This document shows, one piece after another, positions 43,072-52,571 of a stretch of DNA of 64,000 nucleotides. The stretch comes from Lentzea albidocapillata subsp. violacea. GTDB taxonomy: Bacteria; Actinomycetota; Actinomycetes; Mycobacteriales; Pseudonocardiaceae. The notes under the pieces are model-generated. The model saw nothing but the letters and a program-made list of their open reading frames with translations, ran no database searches and was not told where the DNA came from. Each line of letters begins with the position of its first letter. The stretch's first letter is position 1. The stretch is taken from assembly GCF_900100275.1 (NCBI RefSeq), contig NZ_FNET01000012.1:62001-126000 (forward strand), written 5' to 3'. The translations under genes were made by a program, and so were the position numbers.

Positions 43072-43139
43072 CCTCACCTACCCGCCTCTGACCTGTTGAA
43101 ACGCCGAAATGGCGCGACTAGGCCGTTGGCACCAGCCAA

Positions 43140-43820
43140 TTAGGCTCTTGTGATCACGAAGAAGTCGGTCACGAACGCGACCGGGTCGCCCGCGGTGTTG
43201 CGACCGACCCAGGTCGGGTAGACGCCGTCACCCCAGCCCGTCGAGAACGCCACGACGTTCAACCCGGACCTGGCGTCGGTCACGTTGGCCGGGCCACGGC
43301 CGCCGCCCACCTCGCCGAGCGCGTCGATCAGGTCGCAGTTGCCCGCCTCGTCGTCGCCGGCCAGCCGGTCCAGCGCCGAAGCCGCGGCGAGGTCGAAGAA
43401 CGCGCCGGTGCTCGACTTCACGTCGTACCCGAACTCCGGCATCACCGGCAGCATGGGCACGTGCTCGCCCGGCGTCACGGCCGGCCGCCACGAGTACGCG
43501 GGCTCGTCCTTCACCGTCACCTTGGCGGCCGCGACGCGGTAACCCTGCCGCTCGTCGGGCAGGCCGTCGCCGTCGATGTACGACACCAGCGAGACCGACA
43601 CCGGGTAGTTGCCCGGCTCGACCACGTCGGTGAACGCCTCCGCGTCGTCCGGCCACACGACGAACGGGTCGGCCGCCACGAGCCTGCCCGTCGGCAGGGC
43701 CAGCTCACCCACCTGCCGCACGCTGATGACCTGCTGTTCACCGCCGCCGGTCGACTTGCCCACCGGCCCGTCGACGAAGAACCGCTCGAACCCGGACCTG
43801 ATCAGTTCAACCGCCCCCAC
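43140..43820 (-). CDS. DUF4241-domain protein
   Basis: 226 residues from GTG 43820, chosen for GGAGGT nine bases upstream. The DUF4241 pattern is seen in GRLVAADPFVVWPDDAEAFT, PGNYPVSVSLV, FDLAAASALDRLAG and FSTGWGDGVYPTWVGRN. DUF4241 occurs in immunity and stress-related proteins, but its activity is unknown. It stands alone, without a toxin neighbour. Confidence 0.78.
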   Translation of the reverse strand: MGAVELIRSGFERFFVDGPVGKSTGGGEQQVISVRQVGELALPTGRLVAADPFVVWPDDAEAFTDVVEPGNYPVSVSLVSYIDGDGLPDERQGYRVAAAKVTVKDEPAYSWRPAVTPGEHVPMLPVMPEFGYDVKSSTGAFFDLAAASALDRLAGDDEAGNCDLIDALGEVGGGRGPANVTDARSGLNVVAFSTGWGDGVYPTWVGRNTAGDPVAFVTDFFVITRA

Positions 43821-44006
43821 AGGTACGCCACCTCCGACTGCATGTTGGCAGAAGCCCCTGACACCCGATCGGGGCACCGGGGGTGTTCGCCGTCGGCTAC
43901 AACCGCGAACGAGCCGTTGCCCCGGCGAGGGCGGAGTCGACGGGACAATCCGCCGCGGTCACTCTCGGTGAAGATCGCGGCAGGTCAGTGCCGTAACCTG
44001 GGGGGC

Positions 44007-45131
44007 GTGTCCGTTCCCTCCACGCTGAAGATCGGCCCGTTCGCCGTCGACCCGCCCGTTGTGCTGGCCCCCATGGCCGGCATCACCAACGTGGCGTTCC
44101 GGCAGCTGTGCCGTCAGTACGGGGCCGGGCTCTACGTCTGCGAGATGATCACCGCGCGGGCGCTGGTCGAGCGCGACGCGATGACCATGCACATGATCAC
44201 GTTCGACGAGGGCGAGAGCCCCCGGTCGATGCAGCTCTACGGCGTGGACCCCAAGAACGTCGGCGAGGCCACGAAGATGATCGTGGACGAGAATCTTGCC
44301 GACCACATGGACATGAACTTCGGGTGCCCGGTGCCCAAGGTGACGCGCAAGGGCGGTGGCGCCGCGCTGCCGTACAAGCGTGAACTGTTCCGGCAGATCG
44401 TGCGGGCCGCGGTCCGCAACGCCGGGGACATGCCGGTCACCGTCAAGTTCCGCATCGGCATCGACGACGACCACCTGACGTACCTCGACGCCGGTCGCAT
44501 TGCGCAGGACGAGGGCGCACAGGCCGTGGCACTGCACGCGCGCACGGCGTCGCAGCGGTACTCCGGCAAGGCGGACTGGTCTGCCATCGCACGGCTCAAA
44601 GAGGCCGTCACGAGCATTCCGGTGCTGGGCAACGGCGACATCTTCAGCGCCCAGGACGCGCTCGACATGGTCGCTGAGACCGGCTGCGACGGCGTGGTCG
44701 TCGGGCGTGGCTGCCTCGGCCGGCCGTGGCTCTTCCGCGACCTGCAGGCGGCGTTCCGCGGTGAGCCGATCCCCGAGGGCCCGAACCTCGGCGAGGTCGC
44801 CGAGGTGCTGAGTCGCCACGCCCGGCTGCTCGCGGCGCACGACGGCGAGCACAAGGGGCTGCGTGACCTGCGCAAGCACATGGCCTGGTACTGGCACGGC
44901 TTCCCGGTCGGCGGCGACACGCGCCGGGCGTTCGCCATGGTGTCGAGCCTGCAGGAGCTGGACGACCTCATCGGCACGCTCGACAAGGCGGTGCCGTTCC
45001 CCGAGAACGCCGAGGGGCCGCGCGGCAGGCAGGGGTCGTCGGCGAAGGTCGTGCTGCCCGAGGGCTGGCTGGACGACCCCGAGGACGCCACGGTGCCGTC
45101 CGGTGCGGACCTGATGCACTCCGGTGGCTGA
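44007..45131 (+). CDS. dusB: tRNA-dihydrouridine synthase DusB
   Basis: 374 residues from GTG 44007 with GGGGGG just upstream. The FMN-binding TIM barrel begins VVLAPMAGITNVAFR; MNFGCPVPKV includes the catalytic Cys, followed by PVTVKFRIGIDDDHLTY, LHARTASQRYSG and VVVGRGCLGRPWL. It reduces uridines in the tRNA D-loop. It begins a block collinear with the M. tuberculosis Rv0823c region. The stop overlaps the next gene by eight bases. Confidence 0.93.
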   Translation: MSVPSTLKIGPFAVDPPVVLAPMAGITNVAFRQLCRQYGAGLYVCEMITARALVERDAMTMHMITFDEGESPRSMQLYGVDPKNVGEATKMIVDENLADHMDMNFGCPVPKVTRKGGGAALPYKRELFRQIVRAAVRNAGDMPVTVKFRIGIDDDHLTYLDAGRIAQDEGAQAVALHARTASQRYSGKADWSAIARLKEAVTSIPVLGNGDIFSAQDALDMVAETGCDGVVVGRGCLGRPWLFRDLQAAFRGEPIPEGPNLGEVAEVLSRHARLLAAHDGEHKGLRDLRKHMAWYWHGFPVGGDTRRAFAMVSSLQELDDLIGTLDKAVPFPENAEGPRGRQGSSAKVVLPEGWLDDPEDATVPSGADLMHSGG

Positions 45132-45576
45132 ACGCGTCGCGGTCCTCCTGGTCGCGCTCGCGCTGCTGGCGGGCTGCGGTGGACCGATCACGGGCACGGC
45201 ACGGCCCGTGCGGCTCAGCGACGACGGCCGCGCCAAGTTCAAGGACTACTACGCCCGCGTCAACAAGGCGGGTGAGGAGGGCGCGTCCCAGCAGGCGAAG
45301 CTGCTGAAGGACACGCAGCACCCGGACTTCCGGCAGAAGACGTGCGACCTGCGCGGCGCGACGATCAAGGTCGAGCCGACGTGGACGACGCTGCGCATGG
45401 ACGCCGACTGGGCGCCCCCCGGCGAGAAGGCTCATCCACGGGGTGACGTCTACGTCGTCGCCGTCACGATCACGTTACGCAAGGAAGATCAGGCGATCGG
45501 CAGCCAGATCGGGTCGATGCACGTGGTGCTCCTGGACGACGAGGTGTACGGGTTCGCGCCCTGCCTCGGTGGCTGA
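45124..45576 (+). CDS. small lipoprotein
   Basis: 150 residues from GTG 45124, overlapping dusB. The signal peptide ends with lipobox LLAGC-G (Cys about residue 18). The mature part has two further Cys (QKTCDLRG, FAPCLGG) that could pair. No family is recognised; co-translation with dusB may be incidental. Confidence 0.7.
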   Translation: MAERVAVLLVALALLAGCGGPITGTARPVRLSDDGRAKFKDYYARVNKAGEEGASQQAKLLKDTQHPDFRQKTCDLRGATIKVEPTWTTLRMDADWAPPGEKAHPRGDVYVVAVTITLRKEDQAIGSQIGSMHVVLLDDEVYGFAPCLGG

Positions 45577-45717
45577 ACGGGTTGTTGATCTTCCAAGCTC
45601 ACTGGATCGGAGCAGCTGACGGTCAACCGGAAGGGGGAAATCCCACCTCCACACGTCCTTCTAGCTCAAGCGCCGCCTCTTAGGGGACGACACCTGGCAG
45701 GTAAGGAGGTGACCGCG

Positions 45718-46566
45718 ATGACCGCACTGCGACCCGAGACCGCAGAGATCCAGCAGGCCGACGCCCCAGTCGACAAGCAGGGTCCTGGCCTGGTGGCGCT
45801 GCACGAGTCCATCGCGACGTTGCTCGCCTCCCGCGGCCAGTGGCGCCAGGCGTACCGACACCTGCGTTCCGCGCTCGACCTCGTCCACGCTGATCAGGTC
45901 GAGGAGCCGCACGTTCCGGAGCAGCTGCGCCGCGAGGTCGAGCTGCTGCGCCGGGAGCACGCCGAGGCGCGCGAGCAGAGCCTGCGCGACAGCCTCACCG
46001 ACTCCTACAACCGCCGTTACCTCGACCAACGGCTGATGGACCTGCTGACCGAACACGGAGCGTGCCGGCACGGGCTTGCCATCGCGTTGATCGACCTGGA
46101 CTGGTTCAAGCAGGTCAACGACACCTTCGGCCACCTCCTGGGCGACCGGGTGCTGCAGCGCGTGGTCGAACTGCTGCAGCAGGGCCTGCCGGAGGGCGCG
46201 TTCTGCGCCCGCTACGGCGGTGAGGAGTTCGTGCTCGTGCTGCCCCGCGTGGACGCCGCTGCCGCCGTGGAGATCGCCGAGGCGGCCCGCGAACGTGTCG
46301 AGCGTCACGCGTGGCAGGACGTCGCACCAGGGCTGCGCGTGACCGTCAGCGCGGGCCTCGCCTACGAACCGGCCGCGGACGAGGCGCCGGAACGTCCGGC
46401 GGTCGGCGCCGAGCAGCAACTGCTGCGCGCCGACAGCCTCCTGTACACGGCCAAGCAGTCCGGCCGCAACGCGGTGGCGTACCGTGCCGACGGACGGGTT
46501 CGACTCGCTGGTGCTGCCTCGGGCAGGCGTGCGATCACCGAGACACGTGTTCTCGGTTACCACTGA
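45718..46566 (+). CDS. GGDEF-domain diguanylate cyclase
   Basis: 282 residues from ATG 45718 with AGGAGG eight bases upstream. The N-terminal 80 residues form TPR-like helices (ASRGQWRQAYRHLRSALDLV); a coiled linker leads to a GGDEF domain (DSLTDSYNRRYLDQR, ALIDLDWFKQVNDTFGHLLG, RYGGEEF). The active-site motif is intact, so c-di-GMP synthesis is expected. The usual RxxD inhibitory site before GGEEF is absent. It is cytosolic. Bases 45577-45717 and 46567-46775 hold no other gene I can support. Confidence 0.9.
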   Translation: MTALRPETAEIQQADAPVDKQGPGLVALHESIATLLASRGQWRQAYRHLRSALDLVHADQVEEPHVPEQLRREVELLRREHAEAREQSLRDSLTDSYNRRYLDQRLMDLLTEHGACRHGLAIALIDLDWFKQVNDTFGHLLGDRVLQRVVELLQQGLPEGAFCARYGGEEFVLVLPRVDAAAAVEIAEAARERVERHAWQDVAPGLRVTVSAGLAYEPAADEAPERPAVGAEQQLLRADSLLYTAKQSGRNAVAYRADGRVRLAGAASGRRAITETRVLGYH

Positions 46567-46775
46567 GTGAGCTGGCTCACCCGTTCAGGGCAAGCGGACT
46601 GCGCGTAATCGCGTATAGATCGCAGCTGTATCACCCGGAGTGGTCGTCAGAAGTCGGCTACATCCGTAGTATCGCGGGCGCAACTGACACGCCCGGTGAT
46701 GCAACCCTTGTGTCCCGGTCGTCGTCACTTCGTAATGACGAACCGCTTTTGCTTCTGACCCAGAAGGGAGATTGG

Positions 46776-49700
46776 GTGCCCGACGACCCCCGACGTGGCG
46801 GCCCCTCTTCCCGTGGTGATCAGGATCCCCAGCACGACCAGCCGACCGGCCGTAGACGTCGCTCGATGGAAGGCTCTGGGGGCCTGAGCGTCTCGGACCT
46901 CATCGAGCAGCACAGCAGGACGAACATCCCCCGGCCCGTCCCGCCAGGCTCGCCCGACGAACCCACGACAGGCAGGCGCGCCCTGCCGGAACCACCCGCG
47001 GCCACGGGCAGGCGTGCACTGCCTGACCCCCCGGCCCACCCGCAGCAGCCTCCTCAGGCACCGCGGCAGCAGCCGCCCGCGGCTCACCGGCCTGGTGAGC
47101 AGACGGGCGCGCGCCCGCAGGCCGCCCCGCAGAACTTCGCCGGCGACCAGACCGGCAGGCGGCGCGCGCCCGGTGTCCCCGCCGAGCCGAACGGTGTCCA
47201 GCAGACCGGCCCGCGTCCGCGTCCCGTGCCTGGTGAGCAGACCGGACAACGGCCGAGGCCTGCCCAGAACCCGGCCCAGGGTCCAGCCCAGACCGGGCAG
47301 CGACCGAGGCCCGACGCGACGGGCATGCAGCGCCGCCCGGTGCCCGGCGAGCAGCCGGGCGGTCCCGTCCGGCGTCCCGCACCAGGCGAAATGCCTCCGG
47401 CGCGCCGGCTCGCCCCTGGCGACGCCCCGTCGTCCAACGGCATCCCGCGCCCACCGGCGCCCGACGTCACCTCGAACGGCATGCCCAGGCCGCCTGCTCC
47501 CGGCGACCCGCGGCGGATGCCTCCCGGCGACGCGCCTTCCTCGAACGGCATCCCGCGGCGTCCCGCGCCTGAGGCGGGGCCGGCGGTCCGCCGACCGGCA
47601 CCCGACGCAGGCGGAGTACCGCCGCGCAGGCTCCTGCCGGGTGACGCGCCGTCGTCCAACGGTGTCCCGCGCCCGCCGGCCCCCGGTGAGATCCCGCAGT
47701 CCAACGGCCTCCAGCGTCCTCCCGCTCCGGGAGGGACGCCGGAAGGCCCCGCGGCCGGCGCACCTCGCCGCCTCCTGCCGGGCGACGCACCGTCGTCCAA
47801 CGGCATTCCGCGTCCTCCCGCCCCGGGTGAAGGGCCGGACAACACCGGCCGCCGCCCCATGCCCCCGAACGGGGACATGACGGGCAGGCAGCCGATGCCG
47901 TCGCGCGCGGAGTCGAGCGGTCCCCGGCCGATGCCCCCACGGGCAGAGTCGAGCGGTCCGCGCCCGGTTCCCGGCAGCCTCGCCAACCGGCTCGGTGAAC
48001 CCGAGGCCGACGCGCCGGGTCCCGAGGCCACCCAGATCGCCCCCGCGGCGGGTGTGGCCAAGGTCGAGAAGCGCGAAGAGATGGACCCGTTGTGCCTCAC
48101 CACCGAGATGGAGGCCATCGGCGACGACGTGAAGAAACGTCGCGAGGTCGACCACACTCTCGCGCGGTTCTCCGCGGTGCACGACGAACTGCTCGAGCAG
48201 GAGCGCCAGCGCAAGGAGCGGCGCGCCAAGCTCATGCCGTGGGTCAAGGACGGCGAAGAGGGAGACCTCGTCGACGAGGCGACCCAGTTCGCCGAACCCG
48301 TCGTCCCCGAGGACGAGGACGGCGAGAAGCGTCCCACCGGCCGCACGCCGCAGCAGCGCAAGTTGATGCGCACCGCCAGGATCGGGGCGATCGCCGCCGC
48401 GGCCGTGGTGTTCGCGTCGACAGGCGTCGGCTGGGCCGCGATGCAGTGGGCCGACTCCAGGATCCCGAAGATCGACGCGCTGGGCGGCAACACGCAGGCC
48501 GTGCAACAGGCGGAGAAGCAGCTCGGTGACGAGAACTTCCTGCTGGTCGGCTCGGACACCAGGGCGGGCGCCAAGCCGGGCGACAACGTCGGCACGCAGG
48601 CGCAGGAGGGTGGCGCGCGGTCGGACGTGATCATGCTCGCGCACATCCCCAAGGACCGTAAGCGCATGGTCATCGTGTCGCTGCCGCGCGACGTGCGGGT
48701 CGACCGTCCCGCGTGCCGCAGTTACAACCCGGACACCGCGCAGTACGCGGGCCCGCTGGCGCCGGAGAAGGGCGTCATGGCGAACTCCGTCTACAACGAC
48801 GGTGGACCCGAGTGCGTCGCGAACCTGATGACCCAGCTGACCGGCCTCAACATCAACCACTTCATCAGCATCGACTTCGTCGGCTTCCGCGAGATGTCGA
48901 CGGCCATCGGTGGCGTGGAGATCTGCACGCCCACGAAGATCGTCGACGAGAAGCTCGGCGTCATCATCGACAAGCCGGGCAAGCACACCCTGCAGGGCGA
49001 CCAGGCACTGCAGTACGTGCGCGCCCGCACGGTCGCCGGCGACGGCGGCACGGACTTCGACCGCATCAAGCGGCAGCAGCAGTTCCTCTCGTCGATGCTG
49101 CGTGGCGCGTTGTCCAACGAGGTGCTGCTGAGCCCGAGCAAGCTCAACAACTTCATCAACGCGCTCACGAAGTCCACGGTCGGCGACAACATCGACGTCG
49201 CCTCGCTGCTGGAGCTCGCGAACTCCCTGCAGAGCCTCGACGCCGGCCGCGTGTCGTTCGTGACGATGCCGCACTGGACCGACGACAACAAGCTGATCAA
49301 CAACCCGGACGACAACATCGAGCGGCTCAAGGACGACGACGTCAAGGCGCTGTTCCAGACGATCATCGACGGAACGCCGTTGCCGCAGGAGAAGGTGGCC
49401 GACCCCAAGCCCGGCGACGCCAACGCTCCCGCCCAGCAGCCCGGCACCCTGGTGGACCCCAAGGAGGTCAGCATCCAGGTGCTCAACGGCGACTCGGCGA
49501 ACGACGGCGCCGTCGCCAGGACGGCGAACGCGTTGGTGCGAGAGGGCTTCAAGGTCGTCAAGCGGGACAACGCGCCGGAGCAGGCACCGAAGACGATCAT
49601 CAAGTTCGCCAAGGGCAACGAGAACAAGGCCGTGACGCTCAAGGCCGCGGTGCCCGGCGCGGAGCTGGTCGAGTCACCCGAGATGGGTGGAGCGATCCAG

Positions 49701-49847
49701 TTGGTGATCGGCAAGGGCTTCGACGACAAGGTCCAGGCACCGAAGGCGGGGGGCCAGCAAGCCACTCCGCAGGGACAAACGCAAGGTCAGCCCGGCACCG
49801 ATCTGTCCATTGTGAACGCCGCACAGGACCCCTGCGCGGCGAAGTGA
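46776..49847 (+). CDS. LytR-CpsA-Psr (LCP) family protein with long repetitive N-terminus
   Basis: 1023 residues from GTG 46776 (GGGAG upstream). Residues 1-420 are disordered and Pro/Arg-rich, with about six imperfect copies of a GDAPSSNGIPRPPAPGE unit (bases 47410-47840). A membrane helix (IGAIAAAAVVFASTGVGWAA) follows. The LCP domain contains NFLLVGSDTR, SDVIMLAHIP, VSLPRDVRVD and a later RARTVAGDGGTDFDR. A LytR_C domain (VSIQVLNGDSANDGAVARTA) ends the protein. LCP enzymes attach glycopolymers such as arabinogalactan or teichoic acids to peptidoglycan. The position matches Rv0822c. Confidence 0.9.
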   Translation: MPDDPRRGGPSSRGDQDPQHDQPTGRRRRSMEGSGGLSVSDLIEQHSRTNIPRPVPPGSPDEPTTGRRALPEPPAATGRRALPDPPAHPQQPPQAPRQQPPAAHRPGEQTGARPQAAPQNFAGDQTGRRRAPGVPAEPNGVQQTGPRPRPVPGEQTGQRPRPAQNPAQGPAQTGQRPRPDATGMQRRPVPGEQPGGPVRRPAPGEMPPARRLAPGDAPSSNGIPRPPAPDVTSNGMPRPPAPGDPRRMPPGDAPSSNGIPRRPAPEAGPAVRRPAPDAGGVPPRRLLPGDAPSSNGVPRPPAPGEIPQSNGLQRPPAPGGTPEGPAAGAPRRLLPGDAPSSNGIPRPPAPGEGPDNTGRRPMPPNGDMTGRQPMPSRAESSGPRPMPPRAESSGPRPVPGSLANRLGEPEADAPGPEATQIAPAAGVAKVEKREEMDPLCLTTEMEAIGDDVKKRREVDHTLARFSAVHDELLEQERQRKERRAKLMPWVKDGEEGDLVDEATQFAEPVVPEDEDGEKRPTGRTPQQRKLMRTARIGAIAAAAVVFASTGVGWAAMQWADSRIPKIDALGGNTQAVQQAEKQLGDENFLLVGSDTRAGAKPGDNVGTQAQEGGARSDVIMLAHIPKDRKRMVIVSLPRDVRVDRPACRSYNPDTAQYAGPLAPEKGVMANSVYNDGGPECVANLMTQLTGLNINHFISIDFVGFREMSTAIGGVEICTPTKIVDEKLGVIIDKPGKHTLQGDQALQYVRARTVAGDGGTDFDRIKRQQQFLSSMLRGALSNEVLLSPSKLNNFINALTKSTVGDNIDVASLLELANSLQSLDAGRVSFVTMPHWTDDNKLINNPDDNIERLKDDDVKALFQTIIDGTPLPQEKVADPKPGDANAPAQQPGTLVDPKEVSIQVLNGDSANDGAVARTANALVREGFKVVKRDNAPEQAPKTIIKFAKGNENKAVTLKAAVPGAELVESPEMGGAIQLVIGKGFDDKVQAPKAGGQQATPQGQTQGQPGTDLSIVNAAQDPCAAK

Positions 49848-49856
49848 TTCGCCTGG

Positions 49857-49878
49857 GGTTCACCTCGGGTTCATCCTG
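49857..49878 (+). promoter_or_regulatory. PHO box upstream of phoU
   Basis: Two adjacent 11-bp units, GGTTCACCTCG and GGTTCATCCTG, match the actinomycete PhoP direct-repeat consensus (GTTCACC). It lies 42 bases before phoU, predicting phosphate-starvation control. Confidence 0.8.
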
Positions 49879-49919
49879 GCATGTCGCTGCAGCGACGGCC
49901 GGGACGTAGGCTGAGCGCC

Positions 49920-50585
49920 ATGCGCGAGGCCTACCATGACCAGCTCGAACAGCTCGCCGACCAACTGGCCGACATGACCGGCATGGTCGCCGAGGCGATG
50001 CAGAACGCGACCGCAGCCCTGCTGCAGGCCGATCTTGGCCTGGCAGAGCAGGTCATCAGCGGTGACCAGAAGGTCGACGACGTCCGCTCCAGCATCGAGG
50101 AGCAGGCGTACGCGCTGCTCGCACTGCAGGCACCGGTCGCGACCGACCTGCGTACCGTTCTCGCGGTGATCCACGCCGCCGAGAGCGTCGAGCGCATGGG
50201 CGACCTGGCGTTGCACGTGGCCAAGGCCGCGCGCCGCCGGCACCCGGCGTCGGCGCTGCCGGAGGACGTGCAGCCGTACTTCACCGAGATGGGCCGGATC
50301 GCGGTCAAGCTCGCGAACGAGGCCGCCTCGATCATCCGGGAGAAGGACGTCGACCGTGCGCGCAGCCTCGAGGACGAGGACGACGCGATGGACGACATCC
50401 ACCGCCACCTCTTCTCCGTGATCATGGACAAGGAGTGGCAGCACGGCGTCCCCGCCGCGGTCGACGTGACGCTGCTCGGCCGCTTCTACGAGCGCTTCGG
50501 CGACCACGCGGTGTCGGTCGCCAAGCGCACGGTCTTCGTCGTCACCGGCCGGATGCCCGGCTACGGTGGCGACGACAACCTCTGA
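49920..50585 (+). CDS. phoU: phosphate signalling protein PhoU
   Basis: 221 residues from ATG 49920. Two three-helix PhoU repeats each hold a metal-binding ExxxD cluster: VIHAAESVERMGDLALHVAK near 85 and FYERFGDHAVSVAKR near 190. It links the Pst transporter to the two-component system and dampens Pho signalling. It is convergent with the unknown gene at 50592 and lies opposite the pst operon. The PHO box upstream supports the assignment. Confidence 0.94.
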   Translation: MREAYHDQLEQLADQLADMTGMVAEAMQNATAALLQADLGLAEQVISGDQKVDDVRSSIEEQAYALLALQAPVATDLRTVLAVIHAAESVERMGDLALHVAKAARRRHPASALPEDVQPYFTEMGRIAVKLANEAASIIREKDVDRARSLEDEDDAMDDIHRHLFSVIMDKEWQHGVPAAVDVTLLGRFYERFGDHAVSVAKRTVFVVTGRMPGYGGDDNL

Positions 50586-50591
50586 AGTCCT

Positions 50592-51752
50592 CTAGCGAAA
50601 CTGCCCATCGCGCTCTGCCACCAGCTCCGGATCGGCGTAGGCCTCGGAGAACTCGGCGAGCACGGTGGGCAGTTCCTCGTCCCACACCGCCCGCGCCTCG
50701 TCGCGCGGCAGATCCCGTGCGTCCACGGTGAAGTACGCCCAAGCCCGCACGATCTCGGGCAGCAGCGCCAGGTCCGCGTCGGACACGTGCAGCTTCGCGG
50801 CCACGTTGAGGATCAGCACGGCGGTCAGTGACGCCGGCCCGTAGACGACGGGATCCCGGTTCTGTTCCACCGCCGCGGAAACGACGATCCGCGCGAACGC
50901 CCGCGCGGCCTCGACGTCGGCGATCCCGTGCTCCGAAGCCAGGAACGCGCCGACGACCTCGTCCGTCCTTTCCGGACCGACGGCGGAGATCTCGTACTCC
51001 TTGGGCACCAACGCACTCACGCGGGCGTCGGCGAGAGCGATGAGCTGCACCGGGTGCCGCACGTCCTCCTCGCCCAGGAGGCCCTCCTCGGCCTCCTCGT
51101 CCGGGCCGTCCTCCCAGAACTGCTCGATGTCCGGCCACACGCGGTCGTAGACGCCGGTGGCACTCAAGGGGGTGATCTCGTCACGGAACGCGTCGGGCGT
51201 GGAGGCGATCATGTCCTCCAGCAACGCGACGGTGCCCTCGTCCGGCGTCGAGAACAGCTCGATCGCGGTGGCGCCGAGCACCGGCTGGCGCATGAACAGC
51301 ACGGTCTCGCCGACGCCGGCGCGTTCCTGGGTGATCGCGATTACCTCGACGTCGCCCAGCAGGTTCGTGACGAGGAAGGCGTCCCGGAAGTCGGGGACCG
51401 TGCCGGCGACGTACCAGTCCGGCTCGGCGATGCCGCGTGCCGCAACGGTTTCCGCCGCGGCGGACGAGGCGGCCCGGTTCTCCTCCGAGCCCACGCCGGC
51501 CAGCGCGCGCAACGCGGTGAGCGCCGCGGGGTCGTCCATCGCCTGCAGTGCCTCGATCAACGGCGCGGTGCCGGATCCGGCGAGCCAGAGCGTCGCGTAG
51601 AGCTCGCTCGCCCAGGCGTCCGCGAGCAGCCAGGACTCGGAACGCACCGCGGCCGCCGACTCGAGCAGCGCCCCGTACGGGGACTGCTGCTCGGGCCTGC
51701 GGCCGGGCGCCTTGCCTTGCTTCTTCTTGCGGCTCTTGCTTTGCGGGCTCAC
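50592..51752 (-). CDS. conserved hypothetical protein
   Basis: 386 residues. A Lys/Arg-rich N-terminus (SPQSKSRKKKQGKAPGRR) is followed by an acidic helical protein; segments WASELYATLWLAGSGTAPLI and EPDWYVAGTVPDFRDAFLVT are notable. No membrane segments or catalytic motif. It sits between phoU and pstB and probably has its own role; the function is unknown. Confidence 0.7.
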   Translation of the reverse strand: MSPQSKSRKKKQGKAPGRRPEQQSPYGALLESAAAVRSESWLLADAWASELYATLWLAGSGTAPLIEALQAMDDPAALTALRALAGVGSEENRAASSAAAETVAARGIAEPDWYVAGTVPDFRDAFLVTNLLGDVEVIAITQERAGVGETVLFMRQPVLGATAIELFSTPDEGTVALLEDMIASTPDAFRDEITPLSATGVYDRVWPDIEQFWEDGPDEEAEEGLLGEEDVRHPVQLIALADARVSALVPKEYEISAVGPERTDEVVGAFLASEHGIADVEAARAFARIVVSAAVEQNRDPVVYGPASLTAVLILNVAAKLHVSDADLALLPEIVRAWAYFTVDARDLPRDEARAVWDEELPTVLAEFSEAYADPELVAERDGQFR

Positions 51753-51779
51753 GCCAGCAAGATAGCCGAACCCTCGAAT

Positions 51780-52556
51780 TTAGCCGAACCGGCCGGAGAT
51801 GTAGTCCTCGGTCGCCTTCTGGCTGGGGTTGGAGAAGATCTTCTCCGTGTCGTCCACCTCGATCAGCTGTCCGGGCTGACCGACACCCAGCAGGTTGAAG
51901 AACGCGGTCTGGTCGGACACGCGCGCCGCCTGCTGCATGTTGTGCGTCACGATGACGATCGTGAAGTCCTTCTTCAGCTCGGTGATCAGGTCCTCGATCG
52001 CCAGCGTGGAGATCGGGTCCAGGGCCGAGCAGGGCTCGTCCATGAGCAGCACGTCGGGCTGCACCGCGATGGCACGCGCGATGCACAGACGCTGCTGCTG
52101 ACCACCGGAGAGGCCGCCGCCAGGCCTGTCGAGGCGGTCCTTGACCTCGTTCCAGAGGTTCGCGCCGCGCAGCGAGCGCTCCGCCACCTCGTCGAGCTTC
52201 TTCTTGTTCTTCACGCCCGCCAGCTTCAGACCGGCCACCACGTTGTCGCGAATGGACATCGTGGGGAACGGGTTCGGTCGCTGGAAGACCATGCCGATGG
52301 TGCGGCGCACCTCGACCGGATCCACAGTGGACGCGTAGATGTCCTCACCGTCGAGCAGCACCTTGCCCTCGACGCGCGCGCCGGGCGCGACCTCGTGCAT
52401 GCGGTTGAGCGACCGCAGCACGGTCGACTTGCCGCAGCCGGAGGGGCCGATGAACGCGGTGACGTTACGCGGCGGCACGGCCAGGTTCACGCTGCTCACC
52501 GCGTGGAACTTGCCGTAGTAGATGTTCAGGTCCTTGATGTCAAAGCGCTTGGCCAT
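51780..52556 (-). CDS. pstB: phosphate ABC transporter ATPase PstB
   Basis: 258 residues. Walker [10 protein letters not shown], signature [14 protein letters not shown], Walker [13 protein letters not shown], and the H-loop VTHNM are all intact; [10 protein letters not shown] is typical of PstB. It powers high-affinity phosphate uptake. Last gene of the pstSCAB operon, 15 bases after pstA. Confidence 0.97.
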   Translation of the reverse strand: MAKRFDIKDLNIYYGKFHAVSSVNLAVPPRNVTAFIGPSGCGKSTVLRSLNRMHEVAPGARVEGKVLLDGEDIYASTVDPVEVRRTIGMVFQRPNPFPTMSIRDNVVAGLKLAGVKNKKKLDEVAERSLRGANLWNEVKDRLDRPGGGLSGGQQQRLCIARAIAVQPDVLLMDEPCSALDPISTLAIEDLITELKKDFTIVIVTHNMQQAARVSDQTAFFNLLGVGQPGQLIEVDDTEKIFSNPSQKATEDYISGRFG

Positions 52557-52571
52557 CGGTCTTCCGCCGCT

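Noticed and set aside
45577-45717. Riboswitch upstream of the GGDEF gene
   Set aside because: The GGAAGGGGGAAATCCC segment looked suggestive, but no class-specific core or consistent pairing could be found.
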